Positions 16,661 to 25,216 of a stretch of DNA of 37,568 nt are shown in pieces (positions within the stretch are counted from its first letter, which is position 1; each line of letters begins with the position of its first letter). Below the pieces are notes generated by a model. That model did no database searches. It was not told where the DNA came from and saw nothing but the letters and a program-made list of their open reading frames with translations. Made by a program: the position numbers and the translations under genes. Origin of the DNA: a virus; the IMG/VR virus record IMGVR_UViG_3300042398_000195, positions 1 to 37,568 of that record, one strand, 5' to 3'.

Positions 16661-17830
16661 TCATGGTCCGTAATACTTGAATGTTATACCGCCAGCTGTT
16701 CCAGCAGAGAACACTGAACCACCTGTTCCTACAATTGTACCAGACCCTACAGAGAAACCACCTGCAGAACCGTTTCCTTGTGTTCCTTGACCTCCACCGC
16801 CGTTACCTCCACGAAGACCATACGCTCCACCGCCCGTACCGCCGTTGCCGCCGACATGCGTTGCGCTTCCCTGTGTTGCTGCGTTTCCGCCTGCACCGTC
16901 AGTTCCTCCACCGCCACCACCTGCGTATCGTCCACAATCCCAAGCGTAAATTGGCTGGTTGTAATCATAAATAGGGCTGTTGTAGTCATAACAATAGTTG
17001 GTACATTCACCGTACTTGCCGTAAGCGCAACAAGTCAGATTGTACCCAGTAATAACATAGTTGCCTGTGAAATAGTAGTAGCCGTATGTGTTGGTACCGC
17101 CAAGGTTCGCACCGTTTGTCCCTGTTCCTACAGTACCGCCCCTACCTGACGGAGCAGAACAAGCACCAGGGTGTTGACCAGCACCTCCTCCACCGCCAGT
17201 CCAAGTAGTAGAACCAACAGTTAAAGTTGTGCTGCCACCTGCTGTGGCTGTACCTGTGCCACCGCCACCGTTTCCTGCTGCGCCACCACTACCAATAGTT
17301 CCGCTGACTGTTTGTGTACCAGCACTGGATGACGTGTGGCTTGCTGCAAGGCGGTATCCACCGCCACCGCCACCACCATAGTTGGCTCCACCACCAGCAC
17401 CGTAAAGAAGCATCTCATAAATAGTAGGAGCAACACCAGGGATTGAAGGCACACTAACAGAGAAGGCACCAGCAGTAGTGTTAAGATATGTCTTCAAAGA
17501 CCATGTAGTAGCAGAAACTGTATTTGCTGTTGTTGTGCCAACGCCGTTTGTGGCACGGCATCTAACGTAGTAAAGTGTGCCGTTAGACAAACCTGTAACA
17601 ACAGAAGAAACAGACTCAGCTTGATTTGTAGTTGTCGTAGCTGTAACCGTTGTAAAGCTAGCAAATGTTGGGCTTGTAGAATAATCAAAATAAACAACAG
17701 TTGAAGCACCGTTTGCACTAACGGTAGCATTCAACGTTGCTTGATTCTGATTAAAGTTTGTTATAGCGTTTGTTGTCACCGATGGCAACTCGTTAACGCT
17801 AGAAGCAAAAGTTCCTCTACGGATTGGCAT
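16661..17830 (-). CDS. Gly-rich tail adhesin with fibronectin III-like domain (389 aa)
   Basis: Residues about 17-110 form a fibronectin type III-like beta sandwich (LNATVSANGASTVVYFDYST ... LSNGTLYYVRCRATNGVGTT). From about 145 the protein is an extreme Gly-rich domain (GGGGGGGYR, GGNGGTGGGAYGLRGGNGGGG), like the polyglycine-helix sandwiches of phage receptor-binding adhesins. A 50-residue Cys/Tyr-rich insert at about 250-300 (NLTCCAYGKYGECTNYCYDY, then SPIYDYNQPIY) interrupts it with five cysteines. I infer a receptor-binding tail tip or fibre component, with the insert as an exposed variable head. It is coupled to the collagen-like fibre gene by TAATG at 17830. Confidence 0.8.
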   Translation of the reverse strand: MPIRRGTFASSVNELPSVTTNAITNFNQNQATLNATVSANGASTVVYFDYSTSPTFASFTTVTATTTTNQAESVSSVVTGLSNGTLYYVRCRATNGVGTTTANTVSATTWSLKTYLNTTAGAFSVSVPSIPGVAPTIYEMLLYGAGGGANYGGGGGGGYRLAASHTSSSAGTQTVSGTIGSGGAAGNGGGGTGTATAGGSTTLTVGSTTWTGGGGGAGQHPGACSAPSGRGGTVGTGTNGANLGGTNTYGYYYFTGNYVITGYNLTCCAYGKYGECTNYCYDYNSPIYDYNQPIYAWDCGRYAGGGGGGTDGAGGNAATQGSATHVGGNGGTGGGAYGLRGGNGGGGQGTQGNGSAGGFSVGSGTIVGTGGSVFSAGTAGGITFKYYGP

Positions 17831-18837
17831 TATACACTCAAGTCGCCAATGAGCACATAGTTATGATGGCTAACACAAAACAAAGTAGCAGAAGAATACC
17901 TAGCACGAAACTTCAAACCAGGAGTTGCATTAATAGTCATTCCACCTGAGCCAGTTACAGTTATCTGTCCAGTTCCAAGCTGAAGAATATCAATAGATTG
18001 ACCAGCAGTTAAACCAGTAGAACCATTAACCGTAACAGTAATAGGAGAAGAGTTGTTAAATGTAACCATCTTGCCAAGGTCACTAGAATCAAGACTATAG
18101 GAAGTTCCTGTTTGGGCGTTAATTATTTGTGTTGAGTTAAACCCACCCGTAGCACCAGTAGCGCCAGTAGGACCAACAGGACCCTCAGGACCAGTAGGAC
18201 CAGTAGCTCCAGTAGCTCCTGTGGCGCCTGTAGGCCCGACAGGACCCTCAGGTCCTTCAGGTCCAGTCGGTCCAGCAGGACCAGTGGCTCCGACAGGACC
18301 TTCAGGACCAGTAGGTCCAGGTACTGTAGAATCCGCTCCAGTAGCACCTGTTGCTCCAGTCGCACCTGTCAAGCCAATAGGTCCCTGTGGACCAGTGTCC
18401 CCCGTGTCGCCTTTAACTCCCTGAATACCTTGAGGCCCAGTCGCCCCAGTGGCACCTGTAAGGCCTATAGGGCCCTGCGGGCCCGTATCTCCTGTGTCAC
18501 CCTTCAAACCCTGTGGACCAGTCGCTCCAGTGGCTCCTGTAGCCCCTGTAGCACCAGTTAAACCAATAGGTCCAGTATCGCCGGTCAAACCAATAGGTCC
18601 TTGCGGACCGACTATACCCTGGGGACCCTGAATACCCTGTGGACCTGTGGCGCCCGTAGCGCCAACAGGACCCTGAATACCGCTGGAATATGGCAACACA
18701 TTCCAAGGGTCAACACCATTGCCAACCTTAAACTTGCCTGTGTTGTATTCGTATCCAGGCTCACCTTGGGCAAGCACAGGATTAACGGTAGTCCACTGAG
18801 TAGATGTACCACGACGATATTGAATTTGAACAGCCAT
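17830..18837 (-). CDS. collagen-like tail fibre with Mtd-N-like head (335 aa)
   Basis: Three parts are visible. Residues 1-50 ([20 protein letters not shown], then [17 protein letters not shown]) match the small N-terminal domain shared by phage Mtd-type and hyaluronidase-type fibres, which attaches to the tail. Residues about 53-232 are an uninterrupted Gly-X-Y collagen-like triple-helix region ([21 protein letters not shown]). The last 100 residues are a beta-rich C-terminal domain ([20 protein letters not shown]), probably for trimer folding or binding. A trimeric fibre shaft is the expected role. The repeated DNA of the collagen part can recombine, so fibre length may vary between relatives. 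It is TAATG-coupled on both sides. Confidence 0.87.
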   Translation of the reverse strand: MAVQIQYRRGTSTQWTTVNPVLAQGEPGYEYNTGKFKVGNGVDPWNVLPYSSGIQGPVGATGATGPQGIQGPQGIVGPQGPIGLTGDTGPIGLTGATGATGATGATGPQGLKGDTGDTGPQGPIGLTGATGATGPQGIQGVKGDTGDTGPQGPIGLTGATGATGATGADSTVPGPTGPEGPVGATGPAGPTGPEGPEGPVGPTGATGATGATGPTGPEGPVGPTGATGATGGFNSTQIINAQTGTSYSLDSSDLGKMVTFNNSSPITVTVNGSTGLTAGQSIDILQLGTGQITVTGSGGMTINATPGLKFRARYSSATLFCVSHHNYVLIGDLSV

Positions 18838-19217
18838 TAGATATTCCCCGAATCAATTAAAGTCAAACCACCATACACAGAATCAGGCTGTCCACCGTCA
18901 AGATTTAATGTTGAATACCCACTAGGGCCTGCAGGGCCAACGGGGCCAGTAGGTCCCGTGGCGCCTTGGGGTAAACTCAGGTTCAAAGTCTGATTGGGGA
19001 ACGAACCAGTAATGCTTGCCGAAGCAACACCCTGTGATACAGAACCAATAGCAAGGTTATAGTAATTGCTGGAGATAGTCGCATCAATACCTTTTAGGTA
19101 TTCCTTTAACGAAGTAAAAATATGTTGCAGGGTGCGTGCATCTGCCCCCCGTAATGTTTCCATTAGGGGTGCAGTCCAAATTTGCTCCGGAGGATTGTTG
19201 CGTGGCGTCTCAGTCAT
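18837..19217 (-). CDS. small fibre/adaptor protein with short collagen-like stretch (126 aa)
   Basis: The first 50 residues are helical ([20 protein letters not shown] ... [15 protein letters not shown]). A beta segment and a 15-residue collagen-like stretch ([15 protein letters not shown], about 86-100) follow, then a short tail ending LTLIDSGNI. The small size and the position between the S74 fibre and the collagen-like fibre suggest an adaptor joining fibres to the tail hub, but I do not know the family. It starts and stops in TAATG overlaps. Confidence 0.72.
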   Translation of the reverse strand: MTETPRNNPPEQIWTAPLMETLRGADARTLQHIFTSLKEYLKGIDATISSNYYNLAIGSVSQGVASASITGSFPNQTLNLSLPQGATGPTGPVGPAGPSGYSTLNLDGGQPDSVYGGLTLIDSGNI

Positions 19218-20137
19218 TACTTAGACTCTAGCTCCACAATCTTTGCTTCAAGAGCATCAACCTTTGCAGACAGTTCTTGAATAGCTGCTACAGCATGAGA
19301 CAAGATAGCTTCATGCTTCCACATTTTAGGAACAAACTTGCCATCAACAAGCTCGTGGTCAACAAGGTCGGTATCAACGTCAACGATGTCGTCAACTATA
19401 AAACCGTACTGTCGTTGTGTTCGACGAGCAAAAACCTCAAACGGGTCAGACATGTCTGTGCAATCTTCTTTAAAAACAAAAGAAGTAGGCTTAAGACGCT
19501 TAACCAAATCAAGAGCGTTTGATAGTGGAGCAAGATTTTCTTTGTACTTCAATAACGAAGTTCCACTGCGAAAACACAAAATACCGTCAGAACGACGAAC
19601 AATGTAATCTGTCGAAGCGGAAGAAGGCACTGTTCCATAATAAATCTGTGACGAGTAAACGTTAAGTCCACCGAAAAGATTCAAATAACTAGACGAGTTC
19701 ATTGCCTGCGGTGTTTCCCAACGACCAAGACCATGGTTATATTCCCAAGTAGCACCAGCATTATTTAATCCAACAGCACTTCCAGCACTAGTAGCATAAC
19801 CAGCAGTAGTAGCAGACGTAGCAGACGTAGCAGACGTGGACGATGTAGCAGTAGCTGCATTGCCTGTAATGTTAACAGGCAACGTAGCTCCATCAGCGAC
19901 CTTGTCGGCGGTAACAGCGTCGTTGGCAATTTCGCTAGTACCAACAGCATTTGCAGCGATTTTAGCTGCAGTAACCGCATCGTCAGCAATAGAAACTGTA
20001 CCAGCCTTTACAGAACCATCAGAACGAATAACACTGTTATTAATATAGTTCTTAACTTCTAAGAAGTTGTCATTAACATGGTTTGCGTTAGACGGAGAAC
20101 CATTAGAAAATATGTACGGAATACCTAAATCAGCCAT
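19217..20137 (-). CDS. tail fibre/spike with C-terminal S74 intramolecular chaperone (306 aa)
   Basis: The N-terminal 120 residues contain repeated ADDAVTAAKIA / ANDAVTADKVAD and GNAATATSSTSATSAT units typical of trimeric fibre shafts. Residues about 192-306 match the peptidase S74 (endosialidase-type) chaperone domain: SLLKYKENLAPLSNALDLVK holds the Ser194-Lys197 dyad that would cut the chaperone off after trimer folding. KPTSFVFKED, QYGFIVDDI and a final coiled coil (about 285-306) follow. The mature fibre would be about 193 residues. This fits a host-binding fibre attached to the tail hub encoded upstream. Confidence 0.88.
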   Translation of the reverse strand: MADLGIPYIFSNGSPSNANHVNDNFLEVKNYINNSVIRSDGSVKAGTVSIADDAVTAAKIAANAVGTSEIANDAVTADKVADGATLPVNITGNAATATSSTSATSATSATTAGYATSAGSAVGLNNAGATWEYNHGLGRWETPQAMNSSSYLNLFGGLNVYSSQIYYGTVPSSASTDYIVRRSDGILCFRSGTSLLKYKENLAPLSNALDLVKRLKPTSFVFKEDCTDMSDPFEVFARRTQRQYGFIVDDIVDVDTDLVDHELVDGKFVPKMWKHEAILSHAVAAIQELSAKVDALEAKIVELESK

Positions 20138-21753
20138 TATGCTTTTACCTTTCGTGGATTATACTTTAATGAATAACTATTAATGCCCCAAGATTTACCA
20201 AGCGGACCATCAAACTCTAGTTGAATGCTGTTTGCCAAACCAATACTGCGACCAGTAATGATTTGAGAGCCAGTAGAAGCAGAACCCCAATTAGCACCCC
20301 AAAGACTGGTGCCCCAAATCATACCTGAAGAAGCACCAGGGATTGTAATAAAATACTCTTTAATTTCACTATCTTCAGCTTCTTCGTAGTCAGCATAAGC
20401 CTTAACACTCAGCTGTGTTTCTGTGCTTTGCTGCTTAACAACAATATCAGGACGACGCCACATTTTCTTTTGACCATAAGAACCAGCATCAATCCAGCGT
20501 GTTCTGTATTTGCTAGTAAATTGATTATCAACACCCTCTACGTTGTCATACGAATTCTCGTATTGGTCTACCCACAAAACATAAGGTTTTGTTGGGTGAA
20601 GAACAACACCACGAGAATCCCCAGTATCAAGCTGGAATGTGCAACCACCACGGTGCCCAAAACCATCGAATGAAGAAAACATCAACCATGCTCCACGTTC
20701 CGAAACAGTAGGGTCATACACGAAAGAAACAGAAGGTTCAGTTACGGAACCAGTTTCCGAATACGGAACAGAAACCCAAATGCGACGATTAATATTAGCC
20801 ACAAAAATCTTAAAACGAACAGCAGGGTTAATCTGTCTGTTAATAATTGCCGGACGAATAGGTTCAAACAAGTCAACAATTCGTTCACCGTTGTACAACA
20901 TCAAACCATCAGGATAAGAAAAGAAATAAATACCACGCTCTGTCGTGCAGAATGCATGGCTCGTTGGCGAGCCAACATTACGTGAAATCTCAACAACCTG
21001 AAACGTATCTGAATCATAACCAAAAATAGCAAACACAGCAGAGTGCTTAAACACCACAAGGTGACCACCAAATGTGGCTAAACCTGTAATCTCATCTCCA
21101 CCATCATTAATCTCAATAAAGTCTAACTCAGCCCAGTTTGTCGGGTTATTGGGATGTGACCAACGAATAACGTTTGGACGTGAAATACCATTCTCTTTTG
21201 TGTTCGCAACAAATACCTTACCTGCATGCGTAACCGTGTGTTCAGCCTGTGGAAAATACTCGGGAGTAATAGTAGGAGCTGTATAGTTGCTTTGCCAAAC
21301 AGGACCACTGGCTGTCAACATTGACTTAGTCGTGCCATTCCAACTAGCAGACTGGGAATCCCTGCCTGTGGTAATAAAAACCTTTGAACCCCAAGGAGAA
21401 AAGTTAGCGCCATGCGGTGCGGTAACGGTTAAAGCCATGCTGGAGAAGTCTCCCCAACCGCTGTAAAAAACATCACCATTGGTGGTTGTCCCACCAGTTG
21501 TTGTCTGCCCGGTAGACAGCAACAAAAAGTTATTAGCACCTTCAAAGTTGAACAAACGTTCAGGACTCCAATATGCAGCAACAGGGCTAGTGTTGACACG
21601 TCGCATAGCACCACGAGAGAATACACCACCACGAGGGTCAATCTCAACGTTCAACATCTTAGGAGACTCGTTAGGACCCAGCTGGAACTGGTCAGCCCTA
21701 AGATTTAAACCACCAGTAAAATCGTCCTGGCGAACACTACGCAACTGAGCCAT
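20137..21753 (-). CDS. tail hub / nozzle-like structural protein (538 aa)
   Basis: A beta-rich protein with the opening VRQDDFTGGLNLRADQFQLG then MLNVEIDPRGGVFSRGAMRR (about 31-51), a pattern common to large phage head-closure or tail-nozzle proteins built as beta-propellers. Repeated strand-turn units rich in Trp, Asn and Gly continue to the C-terminus. It follows the head-tail adaptor gene and precedes the fibre genes, the position of P22 gp10 or T7 gp12-like proteins. The exact structural type cannot be decided from sequence alone. Starts and stops are TAATG overlaps. Confidence 0.75.
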   Translation of the reverse strand: MAQLRSVRQDDFTGGLNLRADQFQLGPNESPKMLNVEIDPRGGVFSRGAMRRVNTSPVAAYWSPERLFNFEGANNFLLLSTGQTTTGGTTTNGDVFYSGWGDFSSMALTVTAPHGANFSPWGSKVFITTGRDSQSASWNGTTKSMLTASGPVWQSNYTAPTITPEYFPQAEHTVTHAGKVFVANTKENGISRPNVIRWSHPNNPTNWAELDFIEINDGGDEITGLATFGGHLVVFKHSAVFAIFGYDSDTFQVVEISRNVGSPTSHAFCTTERGIYFFSYPDGLMLYNGERIVDLFEPIRPAIINRQINPAVRFKIFVANINRRIWVSVPYSETGSVTEPSVSFVYDPTVSERGAWLMFSSFDGFGHRGGCTFQLDTGDSRGVVLHPTKPYVLWVDQYENSYDNVEGVDNQFTSKYRTRWIDAGSYGQKKMWRRPDIVVKQQSTETQLSVKAYADYEEAEDSEIKEYFITIPGASSGMIWGTSLWGANWGSASTGSQIITGRSIGLANSIQLEFDGPLGKSWGINSYSLKYNPRKVKA

Positions 21754-22484
21754 TACTGTCCCAGGGTACGACCCATAGATTCAAGCCAATACTTAGACGA
21801 CGGACGAACATAACCACGTGACATAATCATAGGACGATGAGAAGGAGGGCGCATAATCTCTATCTTAGCCAACTGAACAGCCTCATCAAAAGACTGCTTA
21901 TACTGGCCAGTCATCTCGGAATCTTCTTGGCGCTTATAAGCCTGAGAAATAGCGTAGTAAGCAAGAGCTGTGTGTAAGCGGTAATCTAAATCAGGTTCTT
22001 TAGTTGTATCTGTTGTCCACAAGTAACTAGGTTTACGGTATCCACGAATAGACAAAGGATAAACAGCATCAGGCTTTGGATAAAGCTTGATGGTCTCGCC
22101 CCACTCTGTATAAAACAAAGGACGAGTAGGAACATCAAAAGAACCATGCCACAACGCCTCGGCATCATCAATTGAAGTAATAGCCAAACGATTACCTGCT
22201 GAACTATTATCAAGAATAGAAACGACTTCACGCAAAGCAGTCTTAGGTGGAGTCAACGCTTCGTTGAATTCTCCAGCACCAATAGAACTAATAGGATAAT
22301 CCCGCTGACCAGCGGTAGTAGATAGGGAATAACTTGATTCATAAAAAGGCCAACGACGCTCCAAATTAACAATACGGTCAAAGCCGTCACGCATATACTG
22401 CCGAATAAGGGCAGCAGGAAGGTCGGCCTCGTCGAGGTCCATCACATCCCATACAAATCGTGTAAGCTCAGCCGTAGTAGCCAT
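21753..22484 (-). CDS. head-tail adaptor protein (243 aa)
   Basis: This matches phage adaptor/connector proteins that bind the portal ring from outside: LERRWPFYESSYSLSTTAGQ (around 36-55), LREVVSILDN, then TSIDDAEALWHGSFDVPTRP, WGETIKLYPKPDAVY and a helical C-terminal half. The adaptor family usually has 150-250 residues. It would extend the portal channel and hold the tail hub encoded next. It is coupled by TAATG to a small Cys-rich gene upstream and to the hub downstream, which fixes the order portal, capsid, adaptor, hub. Confidence 0.82.
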   Translation of the reverse strand: MATTAELTRFVWDVMDLDEADLPAALIRQYMRDGFDRIVNLERRWPFYESSYSLSTTAGQRDYPISSIGAGEFNEALTPPKTALREVVSILDNSSAGNRLAITSIDDAEALWHGSFDVPTRPLFYTEWGETIKLYPKPDAVYPLSIRGYRKPSYLWTTDTTKEPDLDYRLHTALAYYAISQAYKRQEDSEMTGQYKQSFDEAVQLAKIEIMRPPSHRPMIMSRGYVRPSSKYWLESMGRTLGQ

Positions 22485-22699
22485 TAAACTTCTTTCTTAG
22501 CCATTGAACGCAGGTGACCTGCGCAATACTCTGTGCCCTTAGCTTTAGGGCCTTCACATGTATCCTCATTAGCAACACAACGGTTGCGCCCAACATAGGG
22601 CGCACCCGCTGGTGCCAGGCGACTCCCCGGGGCTTCCCCCGCAGGTCGGATACCTTTAACTGGTTCACCATATAGGGTGTGTGCAAGTTGTTTACTCAT
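22484..22699 (-). CDS. small Cys/His protein, possible zinc binder (71 aa)
   Basis: A basic 71-residue protein. C41, C48, C59 and H62 (CVANEDTCEG ... GTEYCAGHLRS) could bind one zinc ion. Similar small CxxxxxxC...CxxH proteins occur in phage genomes, but I do not know a function. It starts at ATG 22699, which has no Shine-Dalgarno sequence and directly follows one of the clearest GTAACGAA...TATAGGGT motifs. This suggests that it opens a transcript carrying the adaptor, hub and fibre genes. The stop overlaps the adaptor start as TAATG. An overlapping minus-strand frame at 22468-22686 lacks such junctions and is not accepted. Confidence 0.65.
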   Translation of the reverse strand: MSKQLAHTLYGEPVKGIRPAGEAPGSRLAPAGAPYVGRNRCVANEDTCEGPKAKGTEYCAGHLRSMAKKEV

Positions 22700-22721
22700 A
22701 CCCTATATGGAGATTCGTTAC
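22700..22721 (-). promoter_or_regulatory. GTAACGAA-N6-TATAGGGT motif before 71-aa gene
   Basis: The best example of the repeated motif: GTAACGAA, six bases, TATAGGGT, then ATG. It lies directly after the stop of the repetitive basic-protein gene and fills the whole 22-base gap. The TATAGGG core and upstream ACGA recall T7-class single-subunit RNA polymerase promoters, with a longer spacer. If the GG starts the RNA, the leader would be only a few bases. Confidence 0.55.
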
Positions 22722-23336
22722 TTAATATTTGCCAGGATTCTTTTTCTTGTACTCAGCAGCACGCATAGACTGGGTCTTGCTTCGGCCTGCAGGTGCACTA
22801 GCCCCAACTTTTCCCTTGCCGAATCGCTGTGCACGGAAAGACGAAGGACTTCCTGTTGCAGCCTTTTTGGCACCAGCAGCACGAATCGACTGAGGGTAAG
22901 ATGACTTGCTGAGTTTCGGAGTTGTAGTTCCTGGACCCTTGATTCCACCCTTTTCCACACCACGAGAACGCAATGTAGACATACGAGGCGTGGCTTTCTT
23001 TGATTCTGCACCAGCAGCACGAGCAGAACGAGGAGCGGTCTTGTTCGCCTTCATTCTTGCACCAGCAGCACGAAGCGACTGAGCATTTGTCGTAACTTTT
23101 CGTGCAGGCATTTTCTCTGCGCCTGAAGCACGAAGGGTTTTTGCTCCAGTAGCAGTTACGCTACGTGGGCTTCCCTTTTCAACACCACGAGCACGAAGAG
23201 AAGAACCAGCACGAGAGCCAGTTGTCTTGTCTACACCCGAAGAACGGATTGTGCGCATTGTCTTAGAGCCAGTCTTTTTTGCTGGCATTTTATTCCCGAA
23301 TTCATCTCTTTCTTCGGTGCTCTTCTTAGAGGCCAT
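22722..23336 (-). CDS. histone H1-like repetitive basic protein (204 aa)
   Basis: The protein is rich in Lys, Arg, Ala, Ser and Gly, with almost no hydrophobic core. About nine copies of a loose unit [ST]-x-R-[AST]-x-[GA]-[AV]-x-K occur, for example SLRARGVEKG (46-55), TLRASGAEK (67-75), SLRAAGARMK (87-96), TLRSRGVEKG (121-130) and SIRAAGAKKA (150-159), spaced 16-29 residues apart. ATG 23336 is chosen over an in-frame start at 23390 because AAGGAG lies before it and the upstream hairpin would otherwise be coding. Placed after the major capsid gene, it may bind packaged DNA or the inner capsid. Histone-like and capsid-lining roles are both inferences. Confidence 0.75.
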   Translation of the reverse strand: MASKKSTEERDEFGNKMPAKKTGSKTMRTIRSSGVDKTTGSRAGSSLRARGVEKGSPRSVTATGAKTLRASGAEKMPARKVTTNAQSLRAAGARMKANKTAPRSARAAGAESKKATPRMSTLRSRGVEKGGIKGPGTTTPKLSKSSYPQSIRAAGAKKAATGSPSSFRAQRFGKGKVGASAPAGRSKTQSMRAAEYKKKNPGKY

Positions 23337-23370
23337 TTTTAACTCCTTAGTTATTAAGTGAATAAAGTGA

Positions 23371-23388
23371 GGGGGGCTTGCGCCCCCC
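23371..23388 (-). terminator. GC-only hairpin downstream of capsid gene
   Basis: A seven-base-pair stem of six G-C pairs plus one C-G (GGGGGGC at 23371-23377, GCCCCCC at 23382-23388) with a four-base loop lies in the gap between the capsid stop (23405) and the next start. Read on the minus strand it is followed by TCACTTTATT, only weakly T-rich. It probably acts as a partial terminator or 3'-end stabiliser that lifts capsid mRNA above downstream genes. Confidence 0.6.
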
Positions 23389-23404
23389 AAACAATATGGT
23401 TAAC

Positions 23405-24361
23405 TTACGCAGTCTTTGCGGTAAGCTTACCCTGCTTTGCACGGTTTGAACAAACAAGGTTACCGTAGCACATGATAAGAGCGAAACGAGCGTCCTGGTT
23501 TTCAGGGCGAACGAAATCAGTCTGTGCAAACCACTTGTCGGAGTGACCAACAAGCTTGAGGTACTTGGAGTTAATGAAGAACATCGTTCCGGCAGGAGCG
23601 TGCACATCATACATGATTGGAGCACCCTTGAACAACAGGTTCTGGAAACCAGCTTCTGCAGTCTTGGTGTCGGTGTAGCGAAGCTGTGGTTGAAGCAGCG
23701 ACTCATACTTTTCAAACAATGTTTGCGTTGTGAGGATAAGGTCAGGATGGTCGTTACCAACAGACACGCTGTTGTATGCGGTTGCCATCTGAAGAAGTGT
23801 CAAAGCACCAGCGGTGTTCTCCTCGTATGAGTTCCAAAACTCGTTGCCAACAACTCCAGGAGCCGTAACAACTGACGAGTCAATTCCACCAAGTGTGTTG
23901 CCACGCTCAATGATGTTGCCAAGGCCGTTCCAGTTCTTGCCTGAGTTTCCTGTACCGTTGCTAAAGAACATTTGGTTGAAACCTTCACGCAACGACTCTT
24001 CAGCCTGCATAATCTTGGCTTCAAGCAAGTCAATGATGGCATGCTCGCCGTTGTTCTTCGCTTCTTCGATGCCGCTGATAGCGATAGAAGCACCATACTG
24101 CTTCCAATCGTATTCTGCAGCTGTGATACCTTCCTGAGGTGTCAAAGCAAGTGTCTCATAGCCTGAGTACGACTTAACAGTGTCGTTCTGACCATAAATC
24201 AATTGTTCAACAATCTTGGTACCACCGGACTCGGTGCGGATGCGACCCTTGTCTGAAAGCCAGTATGTAAGTGGACGTGCGGTAAACACGTTGTCTGTAA
24301 GCTTGTCACGGTAGTTGGCAAGCGTAGTTGAAAGTAGTGCGTCAAAATTTGCGTTCGGCAT
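23405..24361 (-). CDS. major capsid protein (318 aa)
   Basis: Matches a group of phage major capsid proteins expected to have the HK97 fold. The C-terminal half has GTMFFINSKYLKLVGHSDKW (about 257-276), then ENQDARFALIMCYGNLVCSN and RAKQGKLTAKTA at the very end, a pattern typical of such capsids. The N-terminal part (ANYRDKLTDNVFTARPLTYW) is the usual N-arm and E-loop region. Its place right after the scaffold gene agrees. AAGGAG precedes the ATG. A strong GC hairpin follows the gene, which fits the need for high expression. No separate maturation protease gene is seen. Confidence 0.88.
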   Translation of the reverse strand: MPNANFDALLSTTLANYRDKLTDNVFTARPLTYWLSDKGRIRTESGGTKIVEQLIYGQNDTVKSYSGYETLALTPQEGITAAEYDWKQYGASIAISGIEEAKNNGEHAIIDLLEAKIMQAEESLREGFNQMFFSNGTGNSGKNWNGLGNIIERGNTLGGIDSSVVTAPGVVGNEFWNSYEENTAGALTLLQMATAYNSVSVGNDHPDLILTTQTLFEKYESLLQPQLRYTDTKTAEAGFQNLLFKGAPIMYDVHAPAGTMFFINSKYLKLVGHSDKWFAQTDFVRPENQDARFALIMCYGNLVCSNRAKQGKLTAKTA

Positions 24362-24379
24362 TTTAACTCCTTATGATAA

Positions 24380-25165
24380 TTAGTTTGAGATACCTAACTG
24401 CTGTTTAGCAGCAGAGAAAGCATCCCTTAGTGAAGTGATAGGTGCTGAGTCTGTAGAAGAACCCTGAGCCGATGCACCGCCAGCAACAATCCCACTAGAC
24501 CGCTTAGCCTGAACAATTTTTTGTTCTTGCTGAGTCTTGCGTGACTGCAACTCTCGTTGTGCCTGCTCTTTGCTAAAAAGTCTATCAAAAGCCATTTGCT
24601 TGTACACCGCCTCTAAATTGCTAGTGCCCTGAGCAAGAGCTGCTGAAACAACTTCATTTGCATCAAAGTCTTCTCCATACTTTTGCTGAAGTCCGCCAAT
24701 AGTCCGCTCAAGCTCGTTCATCGCTTGTTGCTCCTCAAAGGAAGCCAAACGCTTTTCAAGCTGCTTATACTGCTTCTCCATAGGGTCTGCCCACAAATCA
24801 TCCTCTTCAAAGGATTCTTGTTGTTCCAAACCATAATGGCTCTTAAGAAGTTCAACTGTAGCTGCAGGGTCATTGTCCAACGCTTGTTGGATTGCCTGAG
24901 CAAATTGTACGTTCTTACGTTCTTCTGCTAGTTGCTGCGTCTTGCGAGTATAATCCGCTTGACGCTGATATCCGGAAACCGCTTCCTTGAGTGGTACTTC
25001 AAGTTCCTCACCATCTAACGTTACCTTGACATATTTGTCGGCAAAGTTATCATAGTCGAGATACTCAGGAGTATACTCTTCAGTAGTAGTCTCTTCTCCA
25101 CCATCAACTTGTCCATCATATTCAATGGGGTCTACGGCTTCAGATTCAAAATTTTCAATTTCCAT
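24380..25165 (-). CDS. capsid scaffolding protein (261 aa)
   Basis: An acidic, Gln/Glu-rich protein with an N-terminal disordered acidic region (GGEETTTEEYTPEYLDYD, about 22-39) and a long coiled-coil middle (about 65-220, QRQADYTRKTQQLAEERKNV and EKQYKQLEKRLASFEEQQ). A flexible Ser/Gly stretch precedes a final helix SLRDAFSAAKQQLG, the usual capsid-binding end of scaffolds. Position between portal and capsid is the standard one. CTGGAG lies eight bases before the ATG. A 47-base leader separates it from the portal stop and contains a GTAACGAA motif, so this gene probably opens the capsid transcript. Confidence 0.87.
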   Translation of the reverse strand: MEIENFESEAVDPIEYDGQVDGGEETTTEEYTPEYLDYDNFADKYVKVTLDGEELEVPLKEAVSGYQRQADYTRKTQQLAEERKNVQFAQAIQQALDNDPAATVELLKSHYGLEQQESFEEDDLWADPMEKQYKQLEKRLASFEEQQAMNELERTIGGLQQKYGEDFDANEVVSAALAQGTSNLEAVYKQMAFDRLFSKEQAQRELQSRKTQQEQKIVQAKRSSGIVAGGASAQGSSTDSAPITSLRDAFSAAKQQLGISN

Positions 25166-25194
25166 GTGTCTCCAGAGTCCATGAAGGTTGCTCT

Positions 25195-25216
25195 AAATAG
25201 TAGGTGAATTCGTTAC
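25195..25216 (-). promoter_or_regulatory. GTAACGAA-N6-TACTAT motif before scaffold gene
   Basis: GTAACGAA, six bases and TACTATTTAG on the minus strand. The motif's TAA is the stop codon of the portal gene. Unlike the other copies it lies about 30 bases before the start codon, and the gene has its own ribosome site. This argues that the motif works in transcription rather than in starting translation. Confidence 0.45.

Noticed and set aside
18221-18631. Plus-strand Pro-rich frames across the collagen-like gene
   Set aside because: They are the mirror reading of Gly-Pro repeats on the coding strand, with no ribosome site or neighbour coupling.
17830-18837. Diversity-generating retroelement target (Mtd-like head)
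   Set aside because: The resemblance is to the N-terminal attachment domain only. No reverse transcriptase or template repeat was found in the window.
22468-22686. Alternative minus-strand frame overlapping the 71-residue gene
   Set aside because: It runs into the adaptor gene and lacks the TAATG junction and motif-linked start of the accepted frame.
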